In this document: positions 8,073 through 16,673 of the stretch, piece by piece
Numbering within the stretch: the first letter of the stretch is position 1
Layout of the letters: each line of letters begins with the position of its first letter
Source of the DNA: Bacillus rubiinfantis
GTDB lineage: Bacteria; Bacillota; Bacilli; Bacillales; Cytobacillaceae
DNA length: 62,758 nt
Assembly (NCBI GenBank): GCA_000752035.1
Contig: CCFE01000021.1
Span: 584,035-646,792, forward strand
Direction: 5' to 3'
Notes under the pieces: generated by a model
Database searches by the model: none
Told to the model about the DNA's origin: nothing
The model's input: the letters and a program-made list of their open reading frames with translations, nothing else
Position numbers and translations under genes: made by a program

Positions 8073-8321
8073 TTATCTGTTTGCGTATTCGACGATCATT
8101 TCTTTGCTTACCAGCTTTCGCTCAGGAATAATGCGCAAATTGATCGCATTGATTCTTTTTGTGACCTCGTTTATTTTATCCGTTGTAAAGGGCTTGTTTT
8201 GTTGACAAAGAACTAGTGTCTCTTCGATATACTTTTCACGCAGCTCATCTAACTGTAGAAAATAACGATATTGCTCGTTCTGTTTTTGGGCATGCTGGAT
8301 TAAATCTTTATGTACGCTCAT
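8073..8321 (-). CDS. YpbS-like small protein (DUF2533)
   Basis: An 82-residue soluble, helical protein beginning MSVHKDLIQHAQKQNEQY. It resembles Bacillus YpbS (DUF2533), a small conserved protein of unknown role. The ATG at 8321 is chosen because AGGAGG lies 7 nt upstream; an in-frame upstream ATG (8354) has no such site. High charge and heptad-like leucines suggest a helical bundle. The family assignment is from memory of the pattern, not a search. Confidence 0.65.
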   Translation of the reverse strand: MSVHKDLIQHAQKQNEQYRYFLQLDELREKYIEETLVLCQQNKPFTTDKINEVTKRINAINLRIIPERKLVSKEMIVEYANR

Positions 8322-8749
8322 TTTTTCAACCTCCTGCTGATATTTTTTATCCATATCATAACATGGTTTTACTTTAGCTGGGCTATATTATGCAAGTTCA
8401 TCTGTTTTTTCATTTCAAAAATTTTTCATTATAATCCCCAAAATCCGAGATGAAAAAAGCTAAGAAAGTGTCTGTAGCAAGCCGTGACGACATAAAATAG
8501 TTATAAGTAATAATGATAACGATAATTTTCGTAATATTATAAAATTAATCTCAACAATCCAGATGATACTCTAATCAATAACCGTGTATTTAGTCCAAAA
8601 AGCGGAACCCCATCCGCTTTAGCGGCTTAATATAAATAAACAGCTTAAAGGAGCGTGACAAGCTAAATTGAAACAATTGTCTGTGATTGTACCAAGAAAA
8701 CGTTGGTTGTTTCGGATTCGGATTTAGAAAAACTTAGGAGGACGACTGT
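8322..8749. other. Gene-poor upstream region of the dehydrogenase gene
   Basis: This 428-nt stretch holds no clear gene. It contains a perfect 8-bp hairpin (AAAGCGGA 8599-8606, TCCGCTTT 8613-8620) whose sequence matches the stems of the multi-hairpin repeats. It also has a possible 19-codon reading frame at 8668-8727 (TTG start, AAAGGAG about 14 nt upstream, MKQLSVIVPRKRWLFRIRI) that could be a leader peptide. An AT-rich stretch (about 8500-8560) may contain a promoter, but I cannot place it. Confidence 0.4.
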
Positions 8750-9952
8750 TTGAGCTTTCATGTAGCGATTTTAGGAGTTGGCGGGGTAGGTCAAGTATGT
8801 GCATCGGAAGTAGTCAAAAAAAACTATTTAACGAAATTGGTATTGGCGGATATTTCAATTAAGGCAGCGGAAAAACTTGCACAGGCATTAAGAAAATTAA
8901 CCACTGCCGAGATTGTAGTCTGTCAGGCAAATGCCAGCAATAAAGAAAGCGTAGCGTCCATTTTAAAAGACGTTAATGTTCTCCTTCACGCTGGGATACC
9001 GGAATTTAATTTTACCGTGATGCAGGCATGTGTTGAAACGAAAACCCACTATATTGACATGGCTTCCGATAGCCCAGAGGACCTGTTAAAGCAACTGGAT
9101 TGGGGGGATGAATTTAAACAGGCAGGCGTGTTAGGTATTATGGGGTTGGGTTGTGACCCTGGTTTTTCCAATATTGCGGCGCGCTATGCAGCCGACCAGT
9201 TAGATACGGTTAAATCGATTACGATTCTTGATGGAGATAATTCCGAGGTTGATTATGAGGGTTTTTGCGCCTACTTTAGCCCGCAAACAGCGATTCAAGA
9301 ATGTTTAGCAAAACCTAATTATTGGACAGCCAAAGCAGGTATGCAATATTATCCAACCCCGTTTGCGAACAAAGATGAGTTTGAATTTCCTGAGCCGATT
9401 GGCTGGTTAGACTGTTATGTCGTCGAACACGAAGAAGCAGTCACACTAGGCAAGTCCATCGGTAAAGGATGCCAATATGTCGAGTTCCGTTATGCACTTC
9501 ACCCCGATTTCGTCAACACGCTAAAAGTATTAAGTTATCTAGGGCTTGATAGTAAAGAACCGATTAACGTTGGCGGGGTGGAGGTGATTCCGCGTGATGT
9601 AGTAGTCACGTCGATGCCAAAGCCGGCAGAATTAGCCGGGAAAATTCATGGCTATTCTTGTGTCGGTGCGAATGTTAAAGGAACAAAAGATGGAAAAAAT
9701 GTAGAATTATTTGTCTATACGATTGCCAACCACGATGTCATTTATGAAAAGGTAGGTTTCCAAGCAACAGTTTGGCAAACAGGGGTACCGTCAGTAGTTG
9801 CGCTTGATATGATTGCTGAAGGTTTATTGAAGGCAACAGGCTGCATCTCGCCTGAGAAAATTGACCCGATTCCATTCCTAGAAAGGATGAAACAACGAGG
9901 AATGGATTGGTATGTAATTAAGAAAACCAGTCCAATTATCAAAACGGCTTAA
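8750..9952 (+). CDS. Saccharopine dehydrogenase-family NAD(P)-dependent oxidoreductase
   Basis: A 400-residue protein with an N-terminal Rossmann fold (GVGGVG at 9-14, strand end LVLADIS at about 31-37) followed by the catalytic/dimerisation domain of saccharopine dehydrogenase-like enzymes (MGLGCDPGFSNIAARYAADQL, about 126-146). These enzymes make or break C-N bonds between amino acids and oxo-acids. Related branches include carboxynorspermidine synthase and lysine-degrading enzymes, and the sequence does not decide among them. The TTG start has AGGAGG 7 nt upstream. A terminator separates it from the regulator gene downstream, so it is a separate unit, but it heads the hydantoinase cluster and may act on its product. 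Confidence 0.8.
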   Translation: MSFHVAILGVGGVGQVCASEVVKKNYLTKLVLADISIKAAEKLAQALRKLTTAEIVVCQANASNKESVASILKDVNVLLHAGIPEFNFTVMQACVETKTHYIDMASDSPEDLLKQLDWGDEFKQAGVLGIMGLGCDPGFSNIAARYAADQLDTVKSITILDGDNSEVDYEGFCAYFSPQTAIQECLAKPNYWTAKAGMQYYPTPFANKDEFEFPEPIGWLDCYVVEHEEAVTLGKSIGKGCQYVEFRYALHPDFVNTLKVLSYLGLDSKEPINVGGVEVIPRDVVVTSMPKPAELAGKIHGYSCVGANVKGTKDGKNVELFVYTIANHDVIYEKVGFQATVWQTGVPSVVALDMIAEGLLKATGCISPEKIDPIPFLERMKQRGMDWYVIKKTSPIIKTA

Positions 9953-10010
9953 TCATATAGTGAAAGAAGTCTTACCTTCTATAAGAGGTTAAGTAAACAT
10001 GGTTAACACC

Positions 10011-10040
10011 AAAAAATTCACCAGCCTGGTGGATTTTTTT
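10011..10040. terminator. Terminator after the dehydrogenase gene
   Basis: AAAAAATTCACCA and TGGTGGATTTTTTT form a stem with one unpaired base around a tight GCC loop, with A and T tracts on both sides. Confidence 0.8.
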
Positions 10041-10185
10041 GACGTTTACGCATCACTCTTTGGTCGAACACTTCCTTTTTTTGTCGACACTTTATTATTG
10101 ACAGAAAAAATATTTTTGAATAAATATTGAAAAAATTCTTTTAATTAATAATTTAATCTGTTATTATTGTCTTAATTATAGTAAT

Positions 10186-10229
10186 AGTAAAAACAGTTTT
10201 AGTATTACTTTAAATTTACTGTTTTACTT
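10186..10229. promoter_or_regulatory. Inverted repeat upstream of the XRE-cupin gene
   Basis: AGTAAAAACAGT (10186-10197) and ACTGTTTTACTT (10218-10229) form an imperfect inverted repeat in a very AT-rich region, ending 14 nt before the regulator's start codon. It is a candidate autoregulatory operator for the XRE-cupin protein; this is inferred from position only. Confidence 0.5.
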
Positions 10230-10243
10230 CAAAGGAGTTAACT

Positions 10244-10789
10244 ATGGATGAAATTTACAAAAAGATTAAGGAATTGCGGCAACAACGCGGCTATACCTTA
10301 AAAGAACTCAGCGAGAAGACAGAATTGTCAATAAGCTTCCTTTCACAAGTGGAGAGGGGAGCAACTTCTTTGGCAATCACCTCTTTAAAAAAAATCGCCG
10401 ATGCTTTGCAGGTTAAAATTACTGAATTTTTCGATGATGAGAAACAAGACAATCATTATGTTGTGACTGTAAGCGAGCAAAAACCGTTTAATCTAAAAGG
10501 CTCTGACTTTACCTATGTTCGCCTAAGCGGCGAATTTCCGGGACGAGCGTTAGAGTCATTATTAGTTACCCTCGCTCCAAACCAAAAACAAACTCCGAAG
10601 TACGGCCATCCAGGTGAAGAATTTTACTACGTCTTAAAAGGAGTTGTCCTTTTTCAAGTCAATGGAAAGGACTATGTCATGAAAAAAGGGGACTCGATTC
10701 ATTTTCCATCTACCGTTCCCCATGCGGTAGAAAATCTGTTAGAGGATGAGTCCGTGTTACTCTCTGTATTAACTCCTGTTATTTTTTAA
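10244..10789 (+). CDS. XRE-family regulator with C-terminal cupin sensor
   Basis: A 181-residue one-component regulator. Residues 5-65 form a helix-turn-helix of the XRE type (LRQQRGYTLKELSEKTELSISFLSQVERG), followed by a linker. Residues about 105-175 form a cupin barrel with GEEFYYVLKGVVLFQVNGK, a PGEE metal-type motif and a second box PSTVPHAVEN. Proteins of this design usually sense a small metabolite and control an adjacent catabolic operon, as with PuuR-like regulators. ATG with AAAGGAG upstream. It lies 40 nt before hyuA in the same direction, so it may be co-transcribed with the operon it controls. Confidence 0.85.
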   Translation: MDEIYKKIKELRQQRGYTLKELSEKTELSISFLSQVERGATSLAITSLKKIADALQVKITEFFDDEKQDNHYVVTVSEQKPFNLKGSDFTYVRLSGEFPGRALESLLVTLAPNQKQTPKYGHPGEEFYYVLKGVVLFQVNGKDYVMKKGDSIHFPSTVPHAVENLLEDESVLLSVLTPVIF

Positions 10790-10829
10790 CAGGACTTCAA
10801 TAAATCTTTTATTAGAAAGGTGGAGCAAT

Positions 10830-12872
10830 ATGCGTGTTGCAACAGATATTGGCGGTACATTTACCGACCTAGTATACGTCAATGAACATGGTGAAATTGG
10901 AGTGGCAAAAAGCCATACGACCCCGCCGAATTTTGAACAAGGTGTTATCGATGTTATTGAAAAAAGCGGGATTGACCAGACAGCCATTCAAACCTTTATC
11001 CACGGAACAACCGTCATCATCAATGCGTTAACAGAAAGAAAAGGAGTCAAAACAGGACTGATCACAACAAAAGGGTTTCGTGACGTCTTAGAGATTGCCC
11101 GCGGAAATCGCCCTGATTTATTTAATGTCCGCTATCAAAAGCCGGTTCCATTTGTGGAGCGTTACCTGCGCCAAGAGGTAGAGGAGCGTCTTAACTATAA
11201 AGGAGACGTTCTTCAATCATTAAACAAGGAGCAAGTCAAAGAAATTATCCGCTACTTTCAAAAAGAAGAGGTTGAAGCCATTGCCATTTCTTATTTACAT
11301 TCTTATGTAAATCCAACTCATGAAATTGAGACGATGGAATTGATTAAAGAAGTCTGGCCGGAAGTGGCCATTACCGCATCACATGAAGTAACGAAAGAAT
11401 GGCGCGAATACGAGCGGACAAGCACTGCTGTATTCAACTCTTATGTAAAACCGATTGCGGCATCTTATGTCGACAGATTGCACACAAAACTGCACGAGAA
11501 TCAAACGGACAGCCAGAATTATATTATGCAGTCGAATGGCGGCACTACGACGTTTGAAAATGCAAAGCACACACCAATTAATATGGTAGAGTCTGGACCG
11601 GTTGCTGGTATATACGGTGCAGCTGTACTTGGGGAAATCATCGGTGAAGATAATATTATCGCCTTTGATATTGGCGGGACAACCGCAAAATGCTCGCTAA
11701 TTAACAAAGGTGAAGTGAAGGTTTCCACCGACTATTTTATTGAAAAAAATGAGCGCAATGCTGGTTATCCGATTAAAGTGCCGGTCGTTGATATCGTCGA
11801 GATTGGTAATGGCGGCGGCTCCATTGCCTGGATCGACGGTGCTGGATCATTAAAGGTCGGGCCGCAATCTGCCGGTGCACTTCCTGGCCCCGTGGCATAT
11901 GGTCAAGGGGGAACAGAGCCAACGACAACCGATGCTAATCTCGTAACCGGACGTCTATCACCAGAGAACTTCGATTATGAGGTTGACTTAGAAAAGGTCA
12001 AGGCCGCGATTAAGGAAAAAGTTGGCGATCATTTTGGCTTATCGGTGGAAGAAGCAGCGTTAGGAATTATCCGTATTGCCAACTCAAATATGTTAAATGC
12101 CCTGAAGCTTATCTCTATTCGGAAGGGCCATAATCCGCAAGATTTTTCACTGGTGGCCTTTGGCGGCGGTGGCTCGATGCATGCAACAGCGCTGGCAAAA
12201 GAATTAGGCGTCAGGAAAGTAATTGTTCCAGTGGCATCTTCTGTTTTCTCGGCTTGGGGAATGCTGATGACTGACCTGCGTCATGATTTTATCCAAACGT
12301 ATATCAGACGCTTTAATAGTGTTGATTTAATAGAGCTCAATCAAGAGTGGGGAACACTGGAATCCCAAGCATACAGCCAGTTTAACGAAGAAGGCATGAA
12401 CGAGGATAAAGTTCTGTTTGCTAGATTTGCGGACATCCGTTATCTCGGCCAGGAACATACAGTAAAAGTTCCAGTACCGAATGGTGAATGGACAGATGAA
12501 ACCATTACCGAAGTGATTGCTCGTTTTGAGGAGCTTCATGAACAGAATTATACCTTTAAGCTTGAAGGGACACCAACAGAAATCGTCAGCCTTCACTTAA
12601 CCGCGTTCGGTAAGGTCGTTAAACCATCATTGAAAAAATTAGAATTCAGCGGTGACGCTGAGGAAGCGTTAAAAGAAACTCGTCCAGTTTATTTTGAAGG
12701 ACAAGGCTGGCTAAATTCCCAGGTTTATTATCGTCATTTGCTCGGCAAGCATGCACAACTTTCCGGACCGGCGATTGTGGAAGAGGCTTCTGCTTCAACG
12801 ATTGTTTATCCTGGTCAGTCATTGTCCGTGGATGAATATGGAAATCTAATCATTGACACGGGGGTAGAGTGA
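10830..12872 (+). CDS. Hydantoinase/oxoprolinase family, A subunit (HyuA-type)
   Basis: A 680-residue ATP-binding subunit of the hydantoinase/5-oxoprolinase superfamily. Two nucleotide-phosphate motifs of the ASKHA fold are visible: DIGGTFTD (6-13) and DIGGTTAK (about 280-287). Further family signatures are FIHGTTVIINAL and AFGGGGSMHATALAKELG (about 443-460). Family members open five-membered lactams or imides with ATP hydrolysis (5-oxoproline, N-methylhydantoin); others are subunits of acetone or acetophenone carboxylases. The ATG follows GAAAGGTGGAG. The B subunit gene starts 1 nt after its stop, so the products probably form a complex. The substrate cannot be read from sequence. Confidence 0.9.
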   Translation: MRVATDIGGTFTDLVYVNEHGEIGVAKSHTTPPNFEQGVIDVIEKSGIDQTAIQTFIHGTTVIINALTERKGVKTGLITTKGFRDVLEIARGNRPDLFNVRYQKPVPFVERYLRQEVEERLNYKGDVLQSLNKEQVKEIIRYFQKEEVEAIAISYLHSYVNPTHEIETMELIKEVWPEVAITASHEVTKEWREYERTSTAVFNSYVKPIAASYVDRLHTKLHENQTDSQNYIMQSNGGTTTFENAKHTPINMVESGPVAGIYGAAVLGEIIGEDNIIAFDIGGTTAKCSLINKGEVKVSTDYFIEKNERNAGYPIKVPVVDIVEIGNGGGSIAWIDGAGSLKVGPQSAGALPGPVAYGQGGTEPTTTDANLVTGRLSPENFDYEVDLEKVKAAIKEKVGDHFGLSVEEAALGIIRIANSNMLNALKLISIRKGHNPQDFSLVAFGGGGSMHATALAKELGVRKVIVPVASSVFSAWGMLMTDLRHDFIQTYIRRFNSVDLIELNQEWGTLESQAYSQFNEEGMNEDKVLFARFADIRYLGQEHTVKVPVPNGEWTDETITEVIARFEELHEQNYTFKLEGTPTEIVSLHLTAFGKVVKPSLKKLEFSGDAEEALKETRPVYFEGQGWLNSQVYYRHLLGKHAQLSGPAIVEEASASTIVYPGQSLSVDEYGNLIIDTGVE

Positions 12873-12873
12873 T

Positions 12874-14622
12874 ATGACACAAGTGGTCAAAACCAACATC
12901 GATCCATTTACACTTGAAATCGTCAAAGATTCATTGATTGCAATTGGCGATGAAATGTTCATTGCTTTAGCCAAAACTTCGATGAGCCCCATCATCTATG
13001 AAGTGCTAGACTATGCGAGCGGCCTTTTAGATGCAAAGGGACAGCTATTAACTCAAGGCAATGGGGTAACGGGTTTTATCGGCATGCTGGCGGATATGGT
13101 CAAACAAACACTGAAGAAATTTGGTGACGGACAATTAAAGCCAGGAGACATTATTATCATTAATGATTCCTATGGCGGCGGCGGTTCCCACCTTTCCGAT
13201 GTCGGACTCGTGATGCCGATTTTTTACAACGGTGAACTGGTTGCCTTCTCGGCAAATAAAGCTCACTGGACAGAAGTTGGCGGGAAAGACCCTGGTTCCT
13301 ACAGCAATGATGCCACAGAAATTTTTCAAGAAGGGCTGCAATTCCCATGCGTGAAGCTGTTTAATGAAGGGCAAATCAATCAGGCCATTGTCGACATCAT
13401 CGAAGCTAACGTCCGCTTCCCAGAACTTTCATTAGGGGATATGTGGGCACAGGTTGCTGCCTTAAAAACAGGCGAAAAACGTGTGATTGAACTTTGTGAG
13501 AAACACGGAAAAGATGTCGTGCTTTCTTCAGTTGATTATCTATTAGATCATGGCGAGCAGCTGGCAAGACAGGAACTGCAGAAATTGCCAAAAGGAACAT
13601 ATGAAGCAGAAGGATATATTGATGATGACGGATTCGGCAATGGACCATTTAAAGTAGTCGTAAAGGTAACGATTACGAATGAAAAATTTATTGCGGATTT
13701 CCGCGGCAGTCATCCGCAAGTGCCAGGTCCGGTCAACTGTTCGTACACCGCACTTGTGTCAGCGGTAAGGGCGATTTTCCTCGCGATTACCAATCCGTCT
13801 CAGGATGCTAACGACGGTGTCTTCCGCTTGCTAGAAGTCGTTACGGACAAAGGCTCTGTGCTATCTGCGGAACGCCCAGCACCGGTATCGATTTATTGGG
13901 AAAGCATGCAGGCTGGTGCTGACTTAATTTGGAAGGCGCTGGCACCAGTTGTTCCGCACCGATTAACAGCGGGCCATTTGTTATCGGTTTGTTCGGTTGT
14001 CTTATCTGGATTGCATCCTGATACAAAGGAACCATTCCTGATTGTTGAACCATCTGTTGGCGGTTGGGGTGCTGCCGAAGGTCAAGACGGGGCAAGAGGC
14101 CAGTTCTGTATCGGTGATGGTGAGACATACAACGTTCCAGTGGAAGTGGCTGAAACAAGATATGGAATCCTCGTTGACGAATACAGCCTTCATACAGACG
14201 GCGCAGGCGCCGGGGAATACATTGGTGGTGCTGGTGTCGTTCGTTCTTACCGAGCGTTAACAGATAACCAATCCGCTTCAATAACCTTCGGGCGTCATAA
14301 GTTTGTGCCGTGGGGAATCAATGGTGGGAATGACGGCTCAGCCAATAAATTCTATGTTGAAAAAAATAACGGTGAAGTAGACGGACCATATGGCATTTAC
14401 CCTAGATATCCGTTAAATACCGGCGATGTGATAAAACTCGTAACCGCAACGGGCGGCGGCTATGGGGATCCACTCAAGCGGCCTGCTGAGAAAGTAGCGA
14501 GAGATGTAAAAAATGGATATATTTCTGTAGAACAAGCAAAAGCTGATTTTGGTGTGATGGTAAACCCTGATACGTTTGCGGTTGTAGGAATTACGAACGA
14601 ACGAGAGCAAAGGGGAGCATAA
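12874..14622 (+). CDS. Hydantoinase/oxoprolinase family, B subunit (HyuB-type)
   Basis: A 582-residue partner of the A subunit, with the family's GDIIIINDSYGGGGSHLSDVGLVMPIF segment (about 92-118), which carries probable metal-binding Asp and His residues, a central EPSVGGWGAAEGQDG, and the C-terminal glycine-rich LVTATGGGYGDPLKRP. It is within the usual length range. It is separated from hyuA by one base and from the next gene by one base, so translation of the three is probably coupled. In ATP-dependent N-methylhydantoinase, A and B together open the ring; that reaction type is the most likely here, given the adjacent NCS1 transporter gene. Confidence 0.9.
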   Translation: MTQVVKTNIDPFTLEIVKDSLIAIGDEMFIALAKTSMSPIIYEVLDYASGLLDAKGQLLTQGNGVTGFIGMLADMVKQTLKKFGDGQLKPGDIIIINDSYGGGGSHLSDVGLVMPIFYNGELVAFSANKAHWTEVGGKDPGSYSNDATEIFQEGLQFPCVKLFNEGQINQAIVDIIEANVRFPELSLGDMWAQVAALKTGEKRVIELCEKHGKDVVLSSVDYLLDHGEQLARQELQKLPKGTYEAEGYIDDDGFGNGPFKVVVKVTITNEKFIADFRGSHPQVPGPVNCSYTALVSAVRAIFLAITNPSQDANDGVFRLLEVVTDKGSVLSAERPAPVSIYWESMQAGADLIWKALAPVVPHRLTAGHLLSVCSVVLSGLHPDTKEPFLIVEPSVGGWGAAEGQDGARGQFCIGDGETYNVPVEVAETRYGILVDEYSLHTDGAGAGEYIGGAGVVRSYRALTDNQSASITFGRHKFVPWGINGGNDGSANKFYVEKNNGEVDGPYGIYPRYPLNTGDVIKLVTATGGGYGDPLKRPAEKVARDVKNGYISVEQAKADFGVMVNPDTFAVVGITNEREQRGA

Positions 14623-14623
14623 G

Positions 14624-14953
14624 GTGGAAGTTGTAAAGATTGATAGCTTACCAGTTGATTCAAATGCAGCAGTGCCATTAAAGAACGTTTTTTCACAAGT
14701 ATCCGTATCTGGTGCAGTCAAGGTTGGAACCGTTAGTATCCCACCGGGGAAACGGGTTCCATTAACAGGAGTATCGAACCATAAAGAAAACGAATATTCA
14801 ATTATCGTTAAAGGTTCAATTGTCACGGAAACGAAGGGGAAAACCTACCGAGTATCCAGCGGTGAGGCAACGTTTATCCCCGCTGGCCAGGAGCATATTG
14901 CTTATAATGACGGCGAGGAAGATTGTGAGATTGTCTGGGTATTAGTAGGTTAA
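14624..14953 (+). CDS. Single-domain cupin protein
   Basis: A 109-residue cupin. The barrel shows PPGKRVPLTGVSNHKENEYSIIVKGSIV (box 1, histidine and glutamate present) and GEATFIPAGQEHIAYND (box 2, HIAY), the pattern of a metal-binding cupin. The GTG start at 14624 is one base after the hyuB stop, with AAGGGGAG upstream. It could be a small isomerase, epimerase or hydrolase acting on the ring-opened product, or a metabolite binder; no activity can be named. A strong terminator follows, so hyuA-hyuB-cupin forms a closed unit. Confidence 0.8.
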   Translation: MEVVKIDSLPVDSNAAVPLKNVFSQVSVSGAVKVGTVSIPPGKRVPLTGVSNHKENEYSIIVKGSIVTETKGKTYRVSSGEATFIPAGQEHIAYNDGEEDCEIVWVLVG

Positions 14954-14976
14954 CAGTTGTTAAATATACTTGATGT

Positions 14977-15012
14977 AAGCCCTGCTAGAGTCTGATCGGG
15001 CAGGGCTTTCTT
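14977..15012 (+). terminator. Terminator closing the hydantoinase operon
   Basis: AAGCCCTGC (14977-14985) pairs with GCAGGGCTT (15000-15008), followed by TCTTTG. The stem is perfect over 9 bp. Confidence 0.85.
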
Positions 15013-15091
15013 TGTAGGTATATTTTACAGAATATTATCAATAATGAGTAAATTTATTATTCTACTAAACTATACAAAGGGGCGAAAAGGG

Positions 15092-16432
15092 ATGGAAGAT
15101 GTTTCTCTTAGAAAAGGCGGGAAGGATGAGGCCCTCGCTGCGGTACCGTTAAGCGAGCGGCAGCATTGGATTTCGCCAGCAATCATCTTTGGCGGCTTGG
15201 AATTTACGATTCCTGTGTTAATGGTCGGTGCTTCATTAACAGCAAGCTTCGGTCTAGGTAAGTTATTTTGGATTTTGGCGGTTTCCTTATTCGTCATCCA
15301 ATGGATTGGAAATGCAGTTGCTGGATACATTGGGGCAAAGACAGGTAGATCTTCTTCTGTCATCGCTAGAACAAGCTTTGGTTCCAGCCAGGCACGGTTT
15401 ATTGTCGGTTTAACGATTTTTATCGTTTCGATGGGCTGGTGGGCGATGCAAACAGCGGTTGCAGGAAATGCCATTGCTGCAATGTTTCACATTGACTATA
15501 AGACCCAATGGCTGCCATGGGCAGTAGTGACCGTGATTGCTGGGCTTTTATTCGCATTACCTTCAATCATTGGTTATTCATCGATGAAATGGACAGATTA
15601 TTTGGCAGTTCCGGCCGGACTGTTATTAATTGCTGGCGGGATCTACTATGCTTTGAAAAATATCGGCTTAGAAAAAATTACCTCCTGGAGTCCAGAGCCG
15701 CAAATGACCTTTTTAGCGGCCATGAGCTTAGTCATTGGCTTAAACGTCTCACAATGGGTTATCGCTTCGGACTATACTCGTTATGCCAAACCAACAGTAA
15801 AAGATAATATTTTAATTCCATTGGGAATTGTTGCTGTCGGTTTCCCGCTTTTCTATGTTGGTGCTGTGATGTCTATTGGCGTGGGTGATGCCGATATCGT
15901 TAACGTAATGATGAATTTAGGCTTTCCAATTTGGGGCTTCTTGATTTTATGGTTAGCAACGTGGACAAGTCAGTTGGTAAATAACTACAGTATGGGTCTT
16001 GCCTTAGCGAATATGTTAAATGTCAACTCGAATAAAGGCCGAGCATTGTTAACATTAGCGGGAACCATTGTCTCCATTATCATTGCATTAGCGGGAATTC
16101 TTGATTATTTTACCGACTTTCTCTATATGACGGCTTTAATTTACCCAGCCATTGGTGGCGTCATGATGGCCGACTTTTTCTTTATTCGCAAGAAGCAATG
16201 GGTTGATAATAAAGGCTGGAACTGGATGGCAACAATTGCTTTAGTTGTCGGCACATTATTAGGTTATTATACACAATATGTGAATCCTATCGGTTTACCA
16301 GCTGTCCAGTCGATTATCGTTTCCGGTATCGTCTACCTTGTGGCGATGAAAATTAAAGCAAAAGTTGCTCCTGATCATTTTACGCAAACAATACCAGACG
16401 AAGCACCAAATCAAGCAGAAAAGGTTATCTAA
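15092..16432 (+). CDS. NCS1-family nucleobase/hydantoin permease (CodB-like)
   Basis: A transporter of about 446 residues with roughly 12 hydrophobic segments, of the nucleobase-cation-symport-1 family (cytosine, purine, allantoin and hydantoin carriers such as CodB, PucI and Mhp1). Family signatures include a cytosolic N-terminus leading into ISPAIIFGGLEFTIPVLMVGA, then GNAVAGYIGAKTGRSSSVIARTSFG, and WWAMQTAVAGNAI. The ATG at 15092 is preferred over that at 15044 because AAAGGGGCG precedes it. It lies just after the hydantoinase operon terminator and before its own terminator. It most likely imports the cyclic substrate of that operon. Mhp1 is a hydantoin carrier of the same family, which supports this link. 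Confidence 0.85.
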   Translation: MEDVSLRKGGKDEALAAVPLSERQHWISPAIIFGGLEFTIPVLMVGASLTASFGLGKLFWILAVSLFVIQWIGNAVAGYIGAKTGRSSSVIARTSFGSSQARFIVGLTIFIVSMGWWAMQTAVAGNAIAAMFHIDYKTQWLPWAVVTVIAGLLFALPSIIGYSSMKWTDYLAVPAGLLLIAGGIYYALKNIGLEKITSWSPEPQMTFLAAMSLVIGLNVSQWVIASDYTRYAKPTVKDNILIPLGIVAVGFPLFYVGAVMSIGVGDADIVNVMMNLGFPIWGFLILWLATWTSQLVNNYSMGLALANMLNVNSNKGRALLTLAGTIVSIIIALAGILDYFTDFLYMTALIYPAIGGVMMADFFFIRKKQWVDNKGWNWMATIALVVGTLLGYYTQYVNPIGLPAVQSIIVSGIVYLVAMKIKAKVAPDHFTQTIPDEAPNQAEKVI

Positions 16433-16471
16433 TTATATAACTAATAGACTTTAAACATGAAAGTCTCCTAG

Positions 16472-16507
16472 CTGTCCCATAGCCTGTTCTATGGGACAGT
16501 TTTTTTA
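16472..16507 (+). terminator. Terminator after the NCS1 permease gene
   Basis: CTGTCCCATAG (16472-16482) and CTATGGGACAG (16489-16499) form a perfect 11-bp stem with a 6-nt loop, followed by TTTTTTTT. Confidence 0.95.
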
Positions 16508-16673
16508 TTCAAAAATTTTACTACCATATTAATCTCATTGTGCGATTAATTTTATATAAAACATATATTGTTTAGATTGAATATTTAGCATATTATGAAA
16601 ACTATAATTTGCCAAATCATAACAGCAAATGCTTTGGTTTCTCCGCATTTCTAAATAAAGAAAGGGTGAAAAG

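Noticed and set aside
8500..8530. Fur-box-like stretch TAATAATGATAACGATAATT
   Set aside because: It matches about 14 of 19 positions of the Fur consensus but lies in very AT-rich DNA, is not symmetric, and is about 220 nt from a gene with no iron link.
13841..14281. 146-codon minus-strand frame inside hyuB
   Set aside because: Antisense to conserved hyuB; arginine/histidine/proline-rich shadow.
16508..16673. GlnR/TnrA site before gltB
   Set aside because: No stretch fits TGTNAN7TNACA well; the region is simply AT-rich.
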